DNA of 64,000 nucleotides, taken from positions 30,255 through 94,254 of the forward strand of contig NBMB01000005.1 in the NCBI GenBank assembly GCA_002084765.1. The letters are read 5' to 3'. This document shows, one piece after another, positions 26,355 through 35,513 of this stretch (position 1 is its first letter; every line of letters starts with the position of its first letter). The translations under genes were made by a program, and so were the position numbers. Below the pieces are notes generated by a model, which was given only the letters and a program-made list of their open reading frames with translations, was not told where the DNA came from and did not search any database. The DNA is from Candidatus Cloacimonetes bacterium 4572_55. Its GTDB lineage: Bacteria > 4572-55.

Positions 26355-26660
26355 CAACCATTCCTTTTCTTTAAATAAGTTAAGACAGCTAAAATAATTA
26401 AGACAACCCAAATTTAAATTTTAAAAAACGTGTTCAAACCGATAACTTCGATAACGATAGTGCGCTTAAAGATCATTTTACCTCTGATTTTACATGAATT
26501 TGCTCAAGCTAAAAATTTAGATTGCATTAAAATAGATAAAGGTCATATATTTTGCAATGAATTTCATTAAAAATCTAGGTAAGTATAGCGATTTTTCAGG
26601 AAAATTTGGATTTAATATAAAAATATTTTTTTTTAATTTTTAAAAAAGGCGGCTTGATAT
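26355..26660. other. AT-rich divergent promoter region
   Basis: About 300 bases between the TorF-like gene (minus) and the EndoQ-UvrD gene (plus). It is strongly AT-rich with T8-9 runs near 26625-26640. Promoters for both directions must lie here, but no convincing -35/-10 pair, repeat or RNA structure is seen. Confidence 0.4.
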
Positions 26661-29600
26661 ATGAGATTTATTGCAGATTTACATATCCATTCTCATTTTT
26701 CAAGGGCGACCGGAAAAAATCTGAATCCGGAGCAGCTTGATTATCGAGCAAGATTAAAAGGGGTGACCGTTGTCGGCTCGGGAGATTTTACGCATCCCGG
26801 TTGGCTGAGCGAGCTGAAGGAGAAATTGGAGCCAGCTGGGCCGGGTCTGTATGCGTTAAAATCGGATTATAGACAGGAAACCGGTATCCCGGCTTTTGCC
26901 GCTTCCCGCTGTCCTGTTCGATTTTTGCTGACTGCGGAGATCAGTTGTATCTATAAAAAAAGGGACAAAGTTCGCAAGGCGCACCACCTCCTTTTTGCGC
27001 CAGATTTTGCCGCTGCTGAGAGATTTCAATCCAAATTGTCCCGTCGGGAGTTCAACATCGCTTCCGACGGACGACCGATTTTGGGAATGGATTCCCGAGA
27101 CCTTCTGGATATGACGCTCACGATATCGGATCGCGCGCTTTTTATCCCGGCTCATATCTGGACGCCCTGGTTCTCCGTCCTTGGCTCTAAGTCGGGATTT
27201 GACAGCATAAGAGAGTGCTTTGAAGATCTGGCGGATCACATCTACGCTGTGGAAACCGGGCTCTCCACAGATCCGCCCATGCACTGGATGTGCAGTTTTT
27301 TAGACCCGTACACGTTGATCTCCAACTCGGACGCGCATTCGCCGGAAAAGTTGGGACGCAACGCCAATATTTTCCAAACCGATCTGGATTACGACGCGAT
27401 TGTCTCCGCGATCAAAACCGGTGATCCGAACCGCTTCGGTGGCACCATCGATCTCTTCCCGCAAGAGGGGAAATATCACTACGACGGGCATCGAAAGTGC
27501 GGTATCTGCTGGGACCCGGTCGAGACGCTTCGGCATGATGAGATTTGTCCCGCTTGCGGCAAGCCGGTCACTGTCGGCGTGATGAACCGTATTGCGCAGT
27601 TGTCGGATCGCCCTCATAAAAAAGAGCGCGCAAACCGATTGCCTTTTCGCTCTATTATAACCCTGAAGGATATTTTATCCGAGATTCTCGGAGTCGGTCC
27701 CACGAGCAAAAGGGTGGACAGAGCATACCATGTTCTGCTGCAGAAACTGGGATCGGAACTTTCCATTTTGTTGGATATCTCTCTTGACGAAATCAAAAGA
27801 AAGGGTGGGGAAATCCTCGCGGAAGCCGTGACCCGGATGCGAGAACGTCAGGTTTACGTCAGGGAAGGATTCGACGGAGAATTTGGAAAAATTCAGGTGT
27901 TCCGACCCGGAGAATCGCGCGATAAGAGGCGATACAATCCGCTTGAATTCGCTTCTGGATCATTGTTCAAGGCGCGCGCCGCAGCGAATCATCCACACGG
28001 TCATGAAACTTTCCAGAAACGCGCTCCAAAACGGAAATTTCTCAATTTTTCTCTGGATGAATACAGACGGCTAAAGGGCGGATTGTCAAAATTAGAAGAG
28101 AATCTGGAGGTCTATAAGACCGAATATCACCCCAATACTGACCAGCGGCGATCAATCGATCAAAGGGAGGGGTCCGCATTGATTTTGGCTGGACCCGGAA
28201 CCGGTAAAACCTATCTTTTGACGAGACGCATAGCCAGCTTGATCCAGTCGGGACACGCGATCCCAGAACAAATTTTGGCCATCACATTTACCAACAAAGC
28301 CGCTGACGCGCTACAGCGACGGCTTATTCCTTTGCTCGACGAGTCCAGGCCCAGACCTATGGTCGGCACCTTCCACCGCTTTGGTCTTTCCCTCTTGCGA
28401 GCGAATTCCGAGAGAGCGGGACGATCCAAAGACGCGGCTGTGATTGATCAGGGCGACACACATTGGTTGCTGCGGTATCGTCTTGACAAGAGCGATCGGG
28501 AGGCAACGCGAGCGAGTCGATGGATCCGTAGCACCAAACAGCGGCTTTTGGCTGCGAACCAAATCGACGACCCGGATCAGGCAAGCCTTTTTGATCGATA
28601 CGAGCGATTGTTGGCCGAGCTGAATCTTTATGATTTCGACGATCTGATCTATCATCCGGCTCTTATGCTCGCCTCTTCTCCCGAACTTTTGCGGCAATAT
28701 CGAGAAAAATATCAATGGATTTTGGTCGATGAATATCAAGACGTCAATTATGCCCAGTATCAATTGATCCGCTTGTTGACCCCGGGTGAAAATCCCAATC
28801 TGACCACGATCGGCGATCCAAATCAGGCTATCTATGGTTTTCGTGGAGCCGATCCTGCGTTTATCCATCGCTTTATGACCGATTATCCCGAAGCCGTCCG
28901 GTACGGACTCCATCAGAGCTACCGCTGTTCCGACCGCATACTCAGGGGGTCTCGAAGTGTGTTGCAGAAAGATGGGGGTCACGAAAATACGCAAGAGTTG
29001 AAGGGGATGACGACCGGTCCGAGAATCCGTATGGTCCCGCATAAGACCGACAAAAGCGAGGCTGAGTTTGTCGCACGGGAGATTGAGCGCATGATCGGAG
29101 GAGTGGGTTTTTTCTCACTGGATAGCGGCGTCAGTTCCGGGGAGTCGGAGGACGGAATCGAGAGCTTTTCCGATTTTGCGATTCTCTGTCGAACCCATCA
29201 TCAGATAGACCCTGTGACAAAAGCCCTGCGCGATCACAACATTCCTTATCAGGCGATTGGCAGTGATCCTTTTTTCCGTCAAGAACCAATAAAATCGGTG
29301 ATCGACATGCTGAGATTTTCGTATGATCCGAGCCAAAAATTCCTGCGGGATCGGCTCCGGCAACAGTTAAGCCCTTTCCAGATGGAGCGACTCCTGGACA
29401 TGAAAGACGCCTCTTTGCTCGTTTGGATAAAGCGAATCATAGATCAAATTTTTTCGGAAACACAAGCCAAAAAACCGATTCCGTTCAGCAATCTTTTGCA
29501 GTTATGCCGAGATTATGATGATGATGATGATAAGAATATCTCCGGCTTTATCGACTTGATTGCTTTTGGTTCTGGCGTTGATCTGTACCAACCCAGAGCC

Positions 29601-29948
29601 GAGCGGGTCAGCGTGATGACACTTCACGCCTCAAAAGGTTTGGAATTTTCCGCGGTTTTTATAATCGGCTGCGAGGAGGGTTTGATCCCATATTCTCTTT
29701 TTAAAAAATTTGAAAAAGAAAATGCGCATAAAAATGAGGAGCAGAGATTGTTATATGTCGGCATGACCCGCGCCAGGCAATTTTTATATTTATCTCACTG
29801 TGAAAAAAGAATGATTCACGGACGAGAATATCATCTTTCTCGAAGCTCTTTCTTAGATCAAATTGGAGAGAATTTGGTTGAAAATCGGACGATAAACCTT
29901 CCCAAAAAAGAGCAAAATAGAAGCAAGCAATTGCCGTTAAAATTTTGA
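26661..29948 (+). CDS. EndoQ-like PHP nuclease fused to UvrD-family helicase
   Basis: A 1095-residue fusion. Residues about 1-430 match endonuclease Q, the PHP-family enzyme that cuts 5' to deaminated bases: metal ligands in ADLHIHSHFSRATGKN and GSGDFTHPGW, ISNSDAHSPEKLGRNANIF, a Cys4 zinc site (CGICWDP and CPACGKP near 278-302), and a helix-hairpin-helix-like LGVGPTSKRVDRAY. Residues about 485-1080 are an SF1 UvrD/Rep helicase: Walker A GPGTGKT (511-517), DEYQDVNYAQYQL, GDPNQAIYGFRGADP, QSYRCS, VMTLHASKGLEF and YVGMTRARQFLYL. It probably nicks at uracil, hypoxanthine or abasic sites and then unwinds. A GGCGG sequence lies upstream of the ATG. It stands alone as a transcription unit. Confidence 0.9.
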   Translation: MRFIADLHIHSHFSRATGKNLNPEQLDYRARLKGVTVVGSGDFTHPGWLSELKEKLEPAGPGLYALKSDYRQETGIPAFAASRCPVRFLLTAEISCIYKKRDKVRKAHHLLFAPDFAAAERFQSKLSRREFNIASDGRPILGMDSRDLLDMTLTISDRALFIPAHIWTPWFSVLGSKSGFDSIRECFEDLADHIYAVETGLSTDPPMHWMCSFLDPYTLISNSDAHSPEKLGRNANIFQTDLDYDAIVSAIKTGDPNRFGGTIDLFPQEGKYHYDGHRKCGICWDPVETLRHDEICPACGKPVTVGVMNRIAQLSDRPHKKERANRLPFRSIITLKDILSEILGVGPTSKRVDRAYHVLLQKLGSELSILLDISLDEIKRKGGEILAEAVTRMRERQVYVREGFDGEFGKIQVFRPGESRDKRRYNPLEFASGSLFKARAAANHPHGHETFQKRAPKRKFLNFSLDEYRRLKGGLSKLEENLEVYKTEYHPNTDQRRSIDQREGSALILAGPGTGKTYLLTRRIASLIQSGHAIPEQILAITFTNKAADALQRRLIPLLDESRPRPMVGTFHRFGLSLLRANSERAGRSKDAAVIDQGDTHWLLRYRLDKSDREATRASRWIRSTKQRLLAANQIDDPDQASLFDRYERLLAELNLYDFDDLIYHPALMLASSPELLRQYREKYQWILVDEYQDVNYAQYQLIRLLTPGENPNLTTIGDPNQAIYGFRGADPAFIHRFMTDYPEAVRYGLHQSYRCSDRILRGSRSVLQKDGGHENTQELKGMTTGPRIRMVPHKTDKSEAEFVAREIERMIGGVGFFSLDSGVSSGESEDGIESFSDFAILCRTHHQIDPVTKALRDHNIPYQAIGSDPFFRQEPIKSVIDMLRFSYDPSQKFLRDRLRQQLSPFQMERLLDMKDASLLVWIKRIIDQIFSETQAKKPIPFSNLLQLCRDYDDDDDKNISGFIDLIAFGSGVDLYQPRAERVSVMTLHASKGLEFSAVFIIGCEEGLIPYSLFKKFEKENAHKNEEQRLLYVGMTRARQFLYLSHCEKRMIHGREYHLSRSSFLDQIGENLVENRTINLPKKEQNRSKQLPLKF

Positions 29949-30290
29949 AAAAGTTGATCGGTTTCAACCTGATTTTCGAAAAAGTTCTGTACACCGAAAA
30001 GTGGGCATTTGCACGCGCCTCTTGGAATTATTCGTCAATAGAATTTCCACAAGAATTTACTTGAAGTGGTTTTTATAACTATTTTTTTTGTTTTGATATG
30101 ACATAATACTTCTTAAAGTAATTTCTTAAGAAAATCCGCTTATGATTTAACAAGAAAGCAATTAACCCATCAGTCATTTATATTTCGTTTTATTTTATAG
30201 CACTTTTTAGTCGAAAAGCAATGAAAGAAAATTCTTTAATTTTAAGCGAACGGTAAGACTTAAGGTCATTCTTGAAGTGAATCAAATTTT
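29949..30290. other. AT-rich region upstream of the dcw cluster
   Basis: About 340 bases without a plausible gene. No mraZ reading frame and no paired MraZ-binding GTGG[AT]G boxes are apparent. Nothing recognisable is seen until the promoter at 30294. Confidence 0.45.
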
Positions 30291-30293
30291 TGC

Positions 30294-30322
30294 TTGACAA
30301 AGCAAGCAGTTAGCTATAAAAT
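30294..30322 (+). promoter_or_regulatory. Sigma-70-type promoter of the dcw cluster
   Basis: A consensus -35 box TTGACA (30294-30299) is separated by exactly 17 bases from TAAAAT (30317-30322), a five-of-six match to the -10 box. Transcription would start near 30330, giving a leader of about 85 bases before rsmH. This is the best promoter match noticed in the window. Confidence 0.7.
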
Positions 30323-30415
30323 GTCTTATCAAGTGGAAGAATATCGATAATTCTCCCACTATGAGGGATATTTGAGGAAAAAAGATAGAGGAGAGGGCGT
30401 TCCGGCGAGGAATAT

Positions 30416-31360
30416 ATGGCTATGATAGAAAACGGCTTCCACCAGCCGGTATTGGTGGACAAAGTAATCGAATTCCTGAACCTCGAGACTGGCAAGGTGT
30501 ACATGGACGCCACGGTCGGAGGAGGAGGACATGCCGGGGCGATTCTGTCTGAGTGCGGTCCGTTTGGCGAAGTGATCTGCATCGATCGGGATCCCCACGC
30601 TATTGAGGCGGCGAGAAAATGGCTGACCCGCTTTCCGGAAAGCCGCTATCAGTTAATTCAACGGAACTTTTCTCATCTCACCGAAGTTCTTTCTGAACTT
30701 CAGACCCCCCGCGTGGACGGAGTGCTTTTTGATCTCGGAGTCTCGTCGTTTCAAATTAATGAGGCCGAAAGAGGTTTCTCTTTTGACAACGACGGCGCGC
30801 CTCTGGATATGCGAATGAGCCCATCAATCGAAGTAACCGCCCGAGACTTAGTTAACGATTCGGGAACCAGCGAGCTTGCCCACATTTTTCGTAAATACGG
30901 TGAAGAAAACCATTCATATAAAATCGCCCGAGCTATTGAACAGGCTCGGAAGACACGCCCTATCGAGACAAGCGGAGACCTTATCAAAGTGATCGAGCGG
31001 GTGACAAGTGGAACCGATATTGTTAAAACAAAAGCGCGGATATTCCAAGCGTTGCGTATCCAAGTCAATAACGAACTGGACGCGCTGAAAGTCGCGCTGA
31101 AACAAGCGGTTGATTGTTTAAATCCCGGCGGACGGATAGTCGTTATCTCTTATCACTCTTTGGAGGATCGGATTGTGAAAAATTTCTTCAGAGATATGGA
31201 GAGAGGCTGCACCTGTCCGCCGGATTTTCCTTATTGCGTCTGCAACGGAACTCAGAAATTGTCGATTTTGACGCGCAAATTAGTTCGTCCCGCCGCGAAA
31301 GAGATCAAACAGAATTCACGATCGCGTAGCGCAAAACTGAGAGCCGCGAAACGAATCTGA
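30416..31360 (+). CDS. rsmH: 16S rRNA (cytosine-1402 N4)-methyltransferase RsmH
   Basis: A 314-residue SAM-dependent enzyme that methylates N4 of C1402 in 16S rRNA at the ribosomal P site. Typical motifs in order: FHQPVLVDKVIEFL, YMDATVGGGGHAGAIL, ICIDRDPHAIE, DGVLFDLGVSSFQINEAERG, SFDNDGAPLDMRM, AFQ-like FQALRIQVNNELDALK, and VVISYHSLEDRIVKNFF. The length is normal for the family. GCGAGG lies five bases before ATG 30416 (ATG 30422 is also possible). It is the first gene of the dcw cluster; the usual mraZ before it is missing. Confidence 0.97.
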   Translation: MAMIENGFHQPVLVDKVIEFLNLETGKVYMDATVGGGGHAGAILSECGPFGEVICIDRDPHAIEAARKWLTRFPESRYQLIQRNFSHLTEVLSELQTPRVDGVLFDLGVSSFQINEAERGFSFDNDGAPLDMRMSPSIEVTARDLVNDSGTSELAHIFRKYGEENHSYKIARAIEQARKTRPIETSGDLIKVIERVTSGTDIVKTKARIFQALRIQVNNELDALKVALKQAVDCLNPGGRIVVISYHSLEDRIVKNFFRDMERGCTCPPDFPYCVCNGTQKLSILTRKLVRPAAKEIKQNSRSRSAKLRAAKRI

Positions 31361-31384
31361 CGGAAAAAAAAACGGAGTTGTCAC

Positions 31385-31840
31385 ATGTCAAAGGTATATT
31401 ATTCATCAATGCGGGAACGCCCTCTGGAAATGGAGGAAGAAAGAACGCCGCAAAGTGGAGTCGCAGTTTATGGCTATCTCATTCTATTATTTAGTATAGC
31501 CATTCTGTTGATCACCTATATCTGGGAATACCATCAGGTTATGGATATATCGGATCAGATCCGTCAATCCGGTATACAAACGACCCGTTTACAGGAAATG
31601 AATCACACAATGATCGTTGAGATCGCGGGGCTTTCCACTCGTAGCCGCGTCCAACGCATGGCTTCCCAAGGATCAAACCTTGCCTATCCACAACCGGAAT
31701 ATGTGATCTGGAGCCAAAATTCTCGCGACCGATTCAGAGATTTTGACAACAAGAGCGGCTCTTTCCTGGCAGGCGCGGGGGATTGGCTGACTCAATTCTT
31801 GTCAACTCGCTCTGTCGAAGCCAATAGCGAAAATAAATAA
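31385..31840 (+). CDS. ftsL: FtsL-like cell division protein
   Basis: A 151-residue bitopic protein with a cytosolic N-terminus, one transmembrane helix at about 27-48 (YGYLILLFSIAILLITYIW) and a periplasmic coiled coil (EYHQVMDISDQIRQSGIQTT and LQEMNHTMIVEIAGL). It is poorly conserved in sequence, but the topology, size and place between rsmH and the division transpeptidase fit FtsL, which forms the FtsQLB complex. GGAG at 31374-31377 lies seven bases before the ATG. Confidence 0.75.
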   Translation: MSKVYYSSMRERPLEMEEERTPQSGVAVYGYLILLFSIAILLITYIWEYHQVMDISDQIRQSGIQTTRLQEMNHTMIVEIAGLSTRSRVQRMASQGSNLAYPQPEYVIWSQNSRDRFRDFDNKSGSFLAGAGDWLTQFLSTRSVEANSENK

Positions 31841-31848
31841 TTAACTCG

Positions 31849-33984
31849 TTGCCTATTTATATGATGCGTCCTGTGACACAAAGATTTCATGCTCGATTAC
31901 AACTTCTTGCTTTTATCAGCGTTTTTTGCTGGGCGATTTTGGCCTTTCGGCTCGGAATAATCCAAATCGCTCGCGCGAATTATTATCAAGAGTTGGGCGC
32001 AAAAATGTCGGAAGAAAAGATCGAGCTTAAACCCCAACGAGGGAATATCTTTGACCGGAACGGCATCCTTCTGGCAACCGATGTGGACGCGGAGTCTTTT
32101 TTTGCCGTCCCAGATCAAGTCGATGATCCAGAACATATCGCACACGCGTTTTCGCTGTTTTGTAACGAAGATTACGACCGGATTATCGCCAATCTGAATA
32201 AACCGACTCAGTTCGTCTGGCTCTCCCGCCGCGTCGAAAAAGGAATTGCGAGCGAAATTCGACGCAAAAAGCTCAAGGGCGTTCACTCCATTACCGACAC
32301 AAAACGATACTATCCTCACAACGAAGTAGCGGCTCACATTTTAGGCTTTGTCGGCGATGACGGCGACGGGCTGGAAGGTATTGAGAAGCAATTCAACACC
32401 GAGCTTTCCGGCCAATCCGGATGGACCATACTCCTCAAAGACGCACGAGGCAAAGACCGCTCCTTTCCCGATTCACCGCCGAAAAAGCCGATGGATGGAC
32501 AAAATCTCTTTTTGACCATCGATGTTCATTATCAGGAAATCGTGGAGCAGGAGCTTCGTCGGGTGACGATGGAGCAGGAAGCCGAGGGAGGTATGTTTGT
32601 CTTAATGGACCCGAGGACCGGGGAAATCCTTGCCTCTGCGGTGCAGCCTACTTTTGATCTTAACAACGCGCATCAGACCGATGTAGCGGTTCGACGCAAT
32701 CGGGTCGTGACCGACTCTTATGAACCCGGGTCTACCTTTAAATTTCTCACAGCGGCAATCGCCTTAGAGGAACAGGTGATGGAGCCAAACGCAGCCATCT
32801 ACTGCGAGCAAGGGAGCTTTGATCTCGGCGTCCATGAATTCCATGACGCAACCAAATATGGCTGGCTGACTTTTACACAAGTGATCGAAAAATCGAGCAA
32901 TGTCGGGGTCTATAAGATTGCCAAAAAAATTGGCTCCCCGATGATTTATGAATACGCCCTGAAATTCGGATTCGGATGCGAGACCGGCAGTGGATTAACC
33001 GGCGAAACCCGAGGCACGCTACGCCCTCCATCCCAATGGTCGTCACTGTCAATCATGGCGATTCCGATCGGTCAGGAGGTCTCTGTCACAGTGCTGCAAC
33101 AGGTGACAAGTTTTTCCGTGATCGCCAATCACGGGGTGCTGTTGGAACCGCAGATTTTGTATAAAACCGAGGATCAGAACGGACGGGTGGTTCAACAGGC
33201 AAAGCCAAAGGTAATTCGTCAGGTGATCTCTCAGCGAACAGCCGATATTCTTACTGGAATACTGACTGGCGTGGTCAAGAGAGGGACAGGAACTTCCGCT
33301 CAAATACCTGGAATTGAAATCGCCGGAAAAACCGGTACTGCGCAGAAAAAAATGCCCGGTATTCAAGGATACGCTCCCAATACTTATGTTGCCTCATTTC
33401 TCAGTTTTTTCCCGGCAGACGCGCCAAAATTGACCGCAATTGCCGTGATCGACGAGCCGAAAAAGCAGAGCTATGGAGGGGATGTCGCCGCGCCGCTTTT
33501 CAAAGCTGTAGCCCAAAGACTTATATCGACGTATGACATCCTTCCAAATTATATCCATACCGACGAGATTACGACTCAAAACTTCCCGCTGGTCATCTCG
33601 CGGGAAGGAGACGGTCATACGATTGTGACAAAAGACTGGCGTGGGATGGCATTGACAGCGGCTCGGACGGATATTCGCTTAATGGGACTCTTTACAGAGA
33701 CCATCGGCGATAAAACGGAACGGGTGTGGAGCCAGTTTCCAGACCCTGGGACATTAGTTCATCACGGTGATATGATCCGATTAACGATTGACCCCCCCCC
33801 CTCCCAAGGGGAGGTCGATATGCCGAAAGTGGTCGGGAAGTCCCTGCGAGAAGCAAAGCGTATTTTGGACAAGCATCTGTTGGAAGTCACTTATGTCGGG
33901 GGGGGAATTGTGGTCGATCAGATGCCGGTGGCTGGCACAAAAACGTTGCCGGGTGAACAGTGTCACATTGTGGCGAGATATTGA
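31849..33984 (+). CDS. ftsI: Division-specific class B penicillin-binding protein with PASTA domain
   Basis: A 711-residue peptidoglycan transpeptidase. One N-terminal helix (LLAFISVFCWAILAFRLGII) anchors a pedestal domain (KIELKPQRGNIFDRNGILLA). The catalytic domain has SxxK in EPGSTFKFLTA, SxN in EKSSNVGVYK and KTG in AGKTGTAQKK, all intact. Two PASTA-like domains end the protein (about 585-655 and 660-711, the latter MPKVVGKSLREAKRIL), as in SpoVD-type or FCB-group FtsI. A ten-base C run (33792-33801) encodes the PPP linker between them. Start uncertain: TTG 31849 has little upstream support; ATG 31861 and 31864 are alternatives. It cross-links septal peptidoglycan with FtsW. Confidence 0.93.
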   Translation: MPIYMMRPVTQRFHARLQLLAFISVFCWAILAFRLGIIQIARANYYQELGAKMSEEKIELKPQRGNIFDRNGILLATDVDAESFFAVPDQVDDPEHIAHAFSLFCNEDYDRIIANLNKPTQFVWLSRRVEKGIASEIRRKKLKGVHSITDTKRYYPHNEVAAHILGFVGDDGDGLEGIEKQFNTELSGQSGWTILLKDARGKDRSFPDSPPKKPMDGQNLFLTIDVHYQEIVEQELRRVTMEQEAEGGMFVLMDPRTGEILASAVQPTFDLNNAHQTDVAVRRNRVVTDSYEPGSTFKFLTAAIALEEQVMEPNAAIYCEQGSFDLGVHEFHDATKYGWLTFTQVIEKSSNVGVYKIAKKIGSPMIYEYALKFGFGCETGSGLTGETRGTLRPPSQWSSLSIMAIPIGQEVSVTVLQQVTSFSVIANHGVLLEPQILYKTEDQNGRVVQQAKPKVIRQVISQRTADILTGILTGVVKRGTGTSAQIPGIEIAGKTGTAQKKMPGIQGYAPNTYVASFLSFFPADAPKLTAIAVIDEPKKQSYGGDVAAPLFKAVAQRLISTYDILPNYIHTDEITTQNFPLVISREGDGHTIVTKDWRGMALTAARTDIRLMGLFTETIGDKTERVWSQFPDPGTLVHHGDMIRLTIDPPPSQGEVDMPKVVGKSLREAKRILDKHLLEVTYVGGGIVVDQMPVAGTKTLPGEQCHIVARY

Positions 33985-34001
33985 ATTAAAAAATCAAGAA
34001 T

Positions 34002-34023
34002 TATTGCGTAATCTGCGGATAAA
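34002..34023. repeat. Single remnant of the GCGTAATCTGCGGAT repeat
   Basis: ATTGCGTAATCTGCGGATAAA, between ftsI and murE, matches the repeat family seen at 7646-7917 and 46109-46228. It ends a few bases before the murE start and may supply part of its weak ribosome binding sequence (GCGGAT). Confidence 0.55.
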
Positions 34024-34028
34024 CTGAC

Positions 34029-35480
34029 ATGAGATTGGATAAATTATTAGACAAAGTCGCGGTTGAGGAGATTCGAGGAACAGAGAATGCTGATATTGCT
34101 ATGTTGGCATACCATTCGGGTCAGATAGAACACGGCGGTCTTTTCGTCGCGATTCGTGGATTCCAGACAGACGGTCGTCGCTATATCCCCCAGGCGATTG
34201 CTCGCGGCGCGGCGGCAATTGTCGCCGATGGACCTGTCCATGTTCCGTCGGATGCAATCGTGATCCGAGTCAAGGAAAGCCGCCGAGCATTGGCTCGACT
34301 TGCGGCAAATTGGTATGGATATCTCAACAAAAATCAGCCGAATACGCCGCGATTGTTTGGCGTGACGGGCACTAACGGAAAAACGACCACCACATGGATG
34401 ATCCGGTCGATCCTAAATCACGCGGGACGCCGAACTGGATTGATCGGGACAACTGGATATTTTGTCCTTGATCGGAAAATTGACGCGCCGCACACCACGC
34501 CAGAATCTTTAGACCTCTATGAACTATTGGCGTTGATGAGGGAAGAAAGAGTTCAAGACGTTGTCATAGAAGTTTCCTCGCACGCGCTCAAGTTACATCG
34601 GGTCGATTGCCTCCAATTTGACAGCGCGATTCTGACGGGAATCGGACGAGATCATCTGGACTTTCATCCCGATTTTGAGGACTATATTCGATCTAAACTG
34701 ACGCTCTTTGACAAACTGAAGACCAATAGCCCAGGGGTCGTTAATCGTAAACTTATCGACCGATTCGACGAGATAAGAGACCGTCCAATTTTCGATTTTG
34801 GACAAGATGAAAACGCACAAATTTGGGCGGATCGGCTCACTTTGACCGCGGACGGCTCATTATTTGATCTGATCCTGCCGGGAGAAAAACCGATGCGAAT
34901 TCATCTCCCCTTACCGGGGCGATTTAATGTGGACAATTGCCTTGCCGCAGCCGCGTCATGCCGCCTCGCCGGTGTCTCGATGGAAGAAGTTCGACAGGGT
35001 TTGGAACAGATGCGGCCTGTACCGGGACGTTTTGAGCGGGTGATCAGTTCTCGCCTCGCGCATGTCATTGTGGATTATGCGCACACTCCCGACGCTTTGG
35101 AAAATGCGCTCCAAACAGCGTGTGAGATCACGGAAGGATCGGTCTGGGTCGTGTTCGGCGCGGGCGGAGATCGTGATAAAGGCAAACGCTGGGAGATGGG
35201 GAAAGCCGCTGCAAAATTTGCCGACCGGATTATTCTCACCACAGACAATCCCCGTTCGGAAGAGCCTATGAAGATTGTGCAAGATATTCAAGCGGGTATT
35301 CCAACATCTGCCGCGTGTGAGACAATACTCGACCGTAAGGACGCGATTGAATTCGCGTTACAGCGGTCTGAAGCAGGCGATACCGTCCTGATCGCGGGGA
35401 AGGGGCATGAGTCTTATCAGGAGATCCACGGCGTGCGCCGTCCTTTTTCCGATCAAAAAATCGCGCAAGCCGTAAGGTGA
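34029..35480 (+). CDS. murE: UDP-MurNAc-L-Ala-D-Glu:meso-diaminopimelate ligase
   Basis: A 483-residue Mur ligase adding the third stem-peptide residue in the cytosol. P-loop GVTGTNGKTTTTWM, substrate-domain GLIGTTGYFV, HTTPESLDLYELL, and the carbamylated-lysine region (SHALKLHRVDCLQFDSAI) are present. The C-terminal domain reads VVFGAGGDRDKGKRWEMG and TDNPRSEEPMKI; DNPR is the known marker for meso-diaminopimelate rather than lysine, which implies Gram-negative-type peptidoglycan. It follows ftsI after 44 bases containing a repeat remnant. Confidence 0.96.
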   Translation: MRLDKLLDKVAVEEIRGTENADIAMLAYHSGQIEHGGLFVAIRGFQTDGRRYIPQAIARGAAAIVADGPVHVPSDAIVIRVKESRRALARLAANWYGYLNKNQPNTPRLFGVTGTNGKTTTTWMIRSILNHAGRRTGLIGTTGYFVLDRKIDAPHTTPESLDLYELLALMREERVQDVVIEVSSHALKLHRVDCLQFDSAILTGIGRDHLDFHPDFEDYIRSKLTLFDKLKTNSPGVVNRKLIDRFDEIRDRPIFDFGQDENAQIWADRLTLTADGSLFDLILPGEKPMRIHLPLPGRFNVDNCLAAAASCRLAGVSMEEVRQGLEQMRPVPGRFERVISSRLAHVIVDYAHTPDALENALQTACEITEGSVWVVFGAGGDRDKGKRWEMGKAAAKFADRIILTTDNPRSEEPMKIVQDIQAGIPTSAACETILDRKDAIEFALQRSEAGDTVLIAGKGHESYQEIHGVRRPFSDQKIAQAVR

Positions 35481-35513
35481 AATCACCATGACGCCATTAT
35501 TGGAGATAGATTC

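Noticed and set aside
26355..26411. N-terminal extension of the TorF-like porin
   Set aside because: It would place 19 residues before a clear signal peptide, and the ATG at 26354 has its own AAGGAA site.
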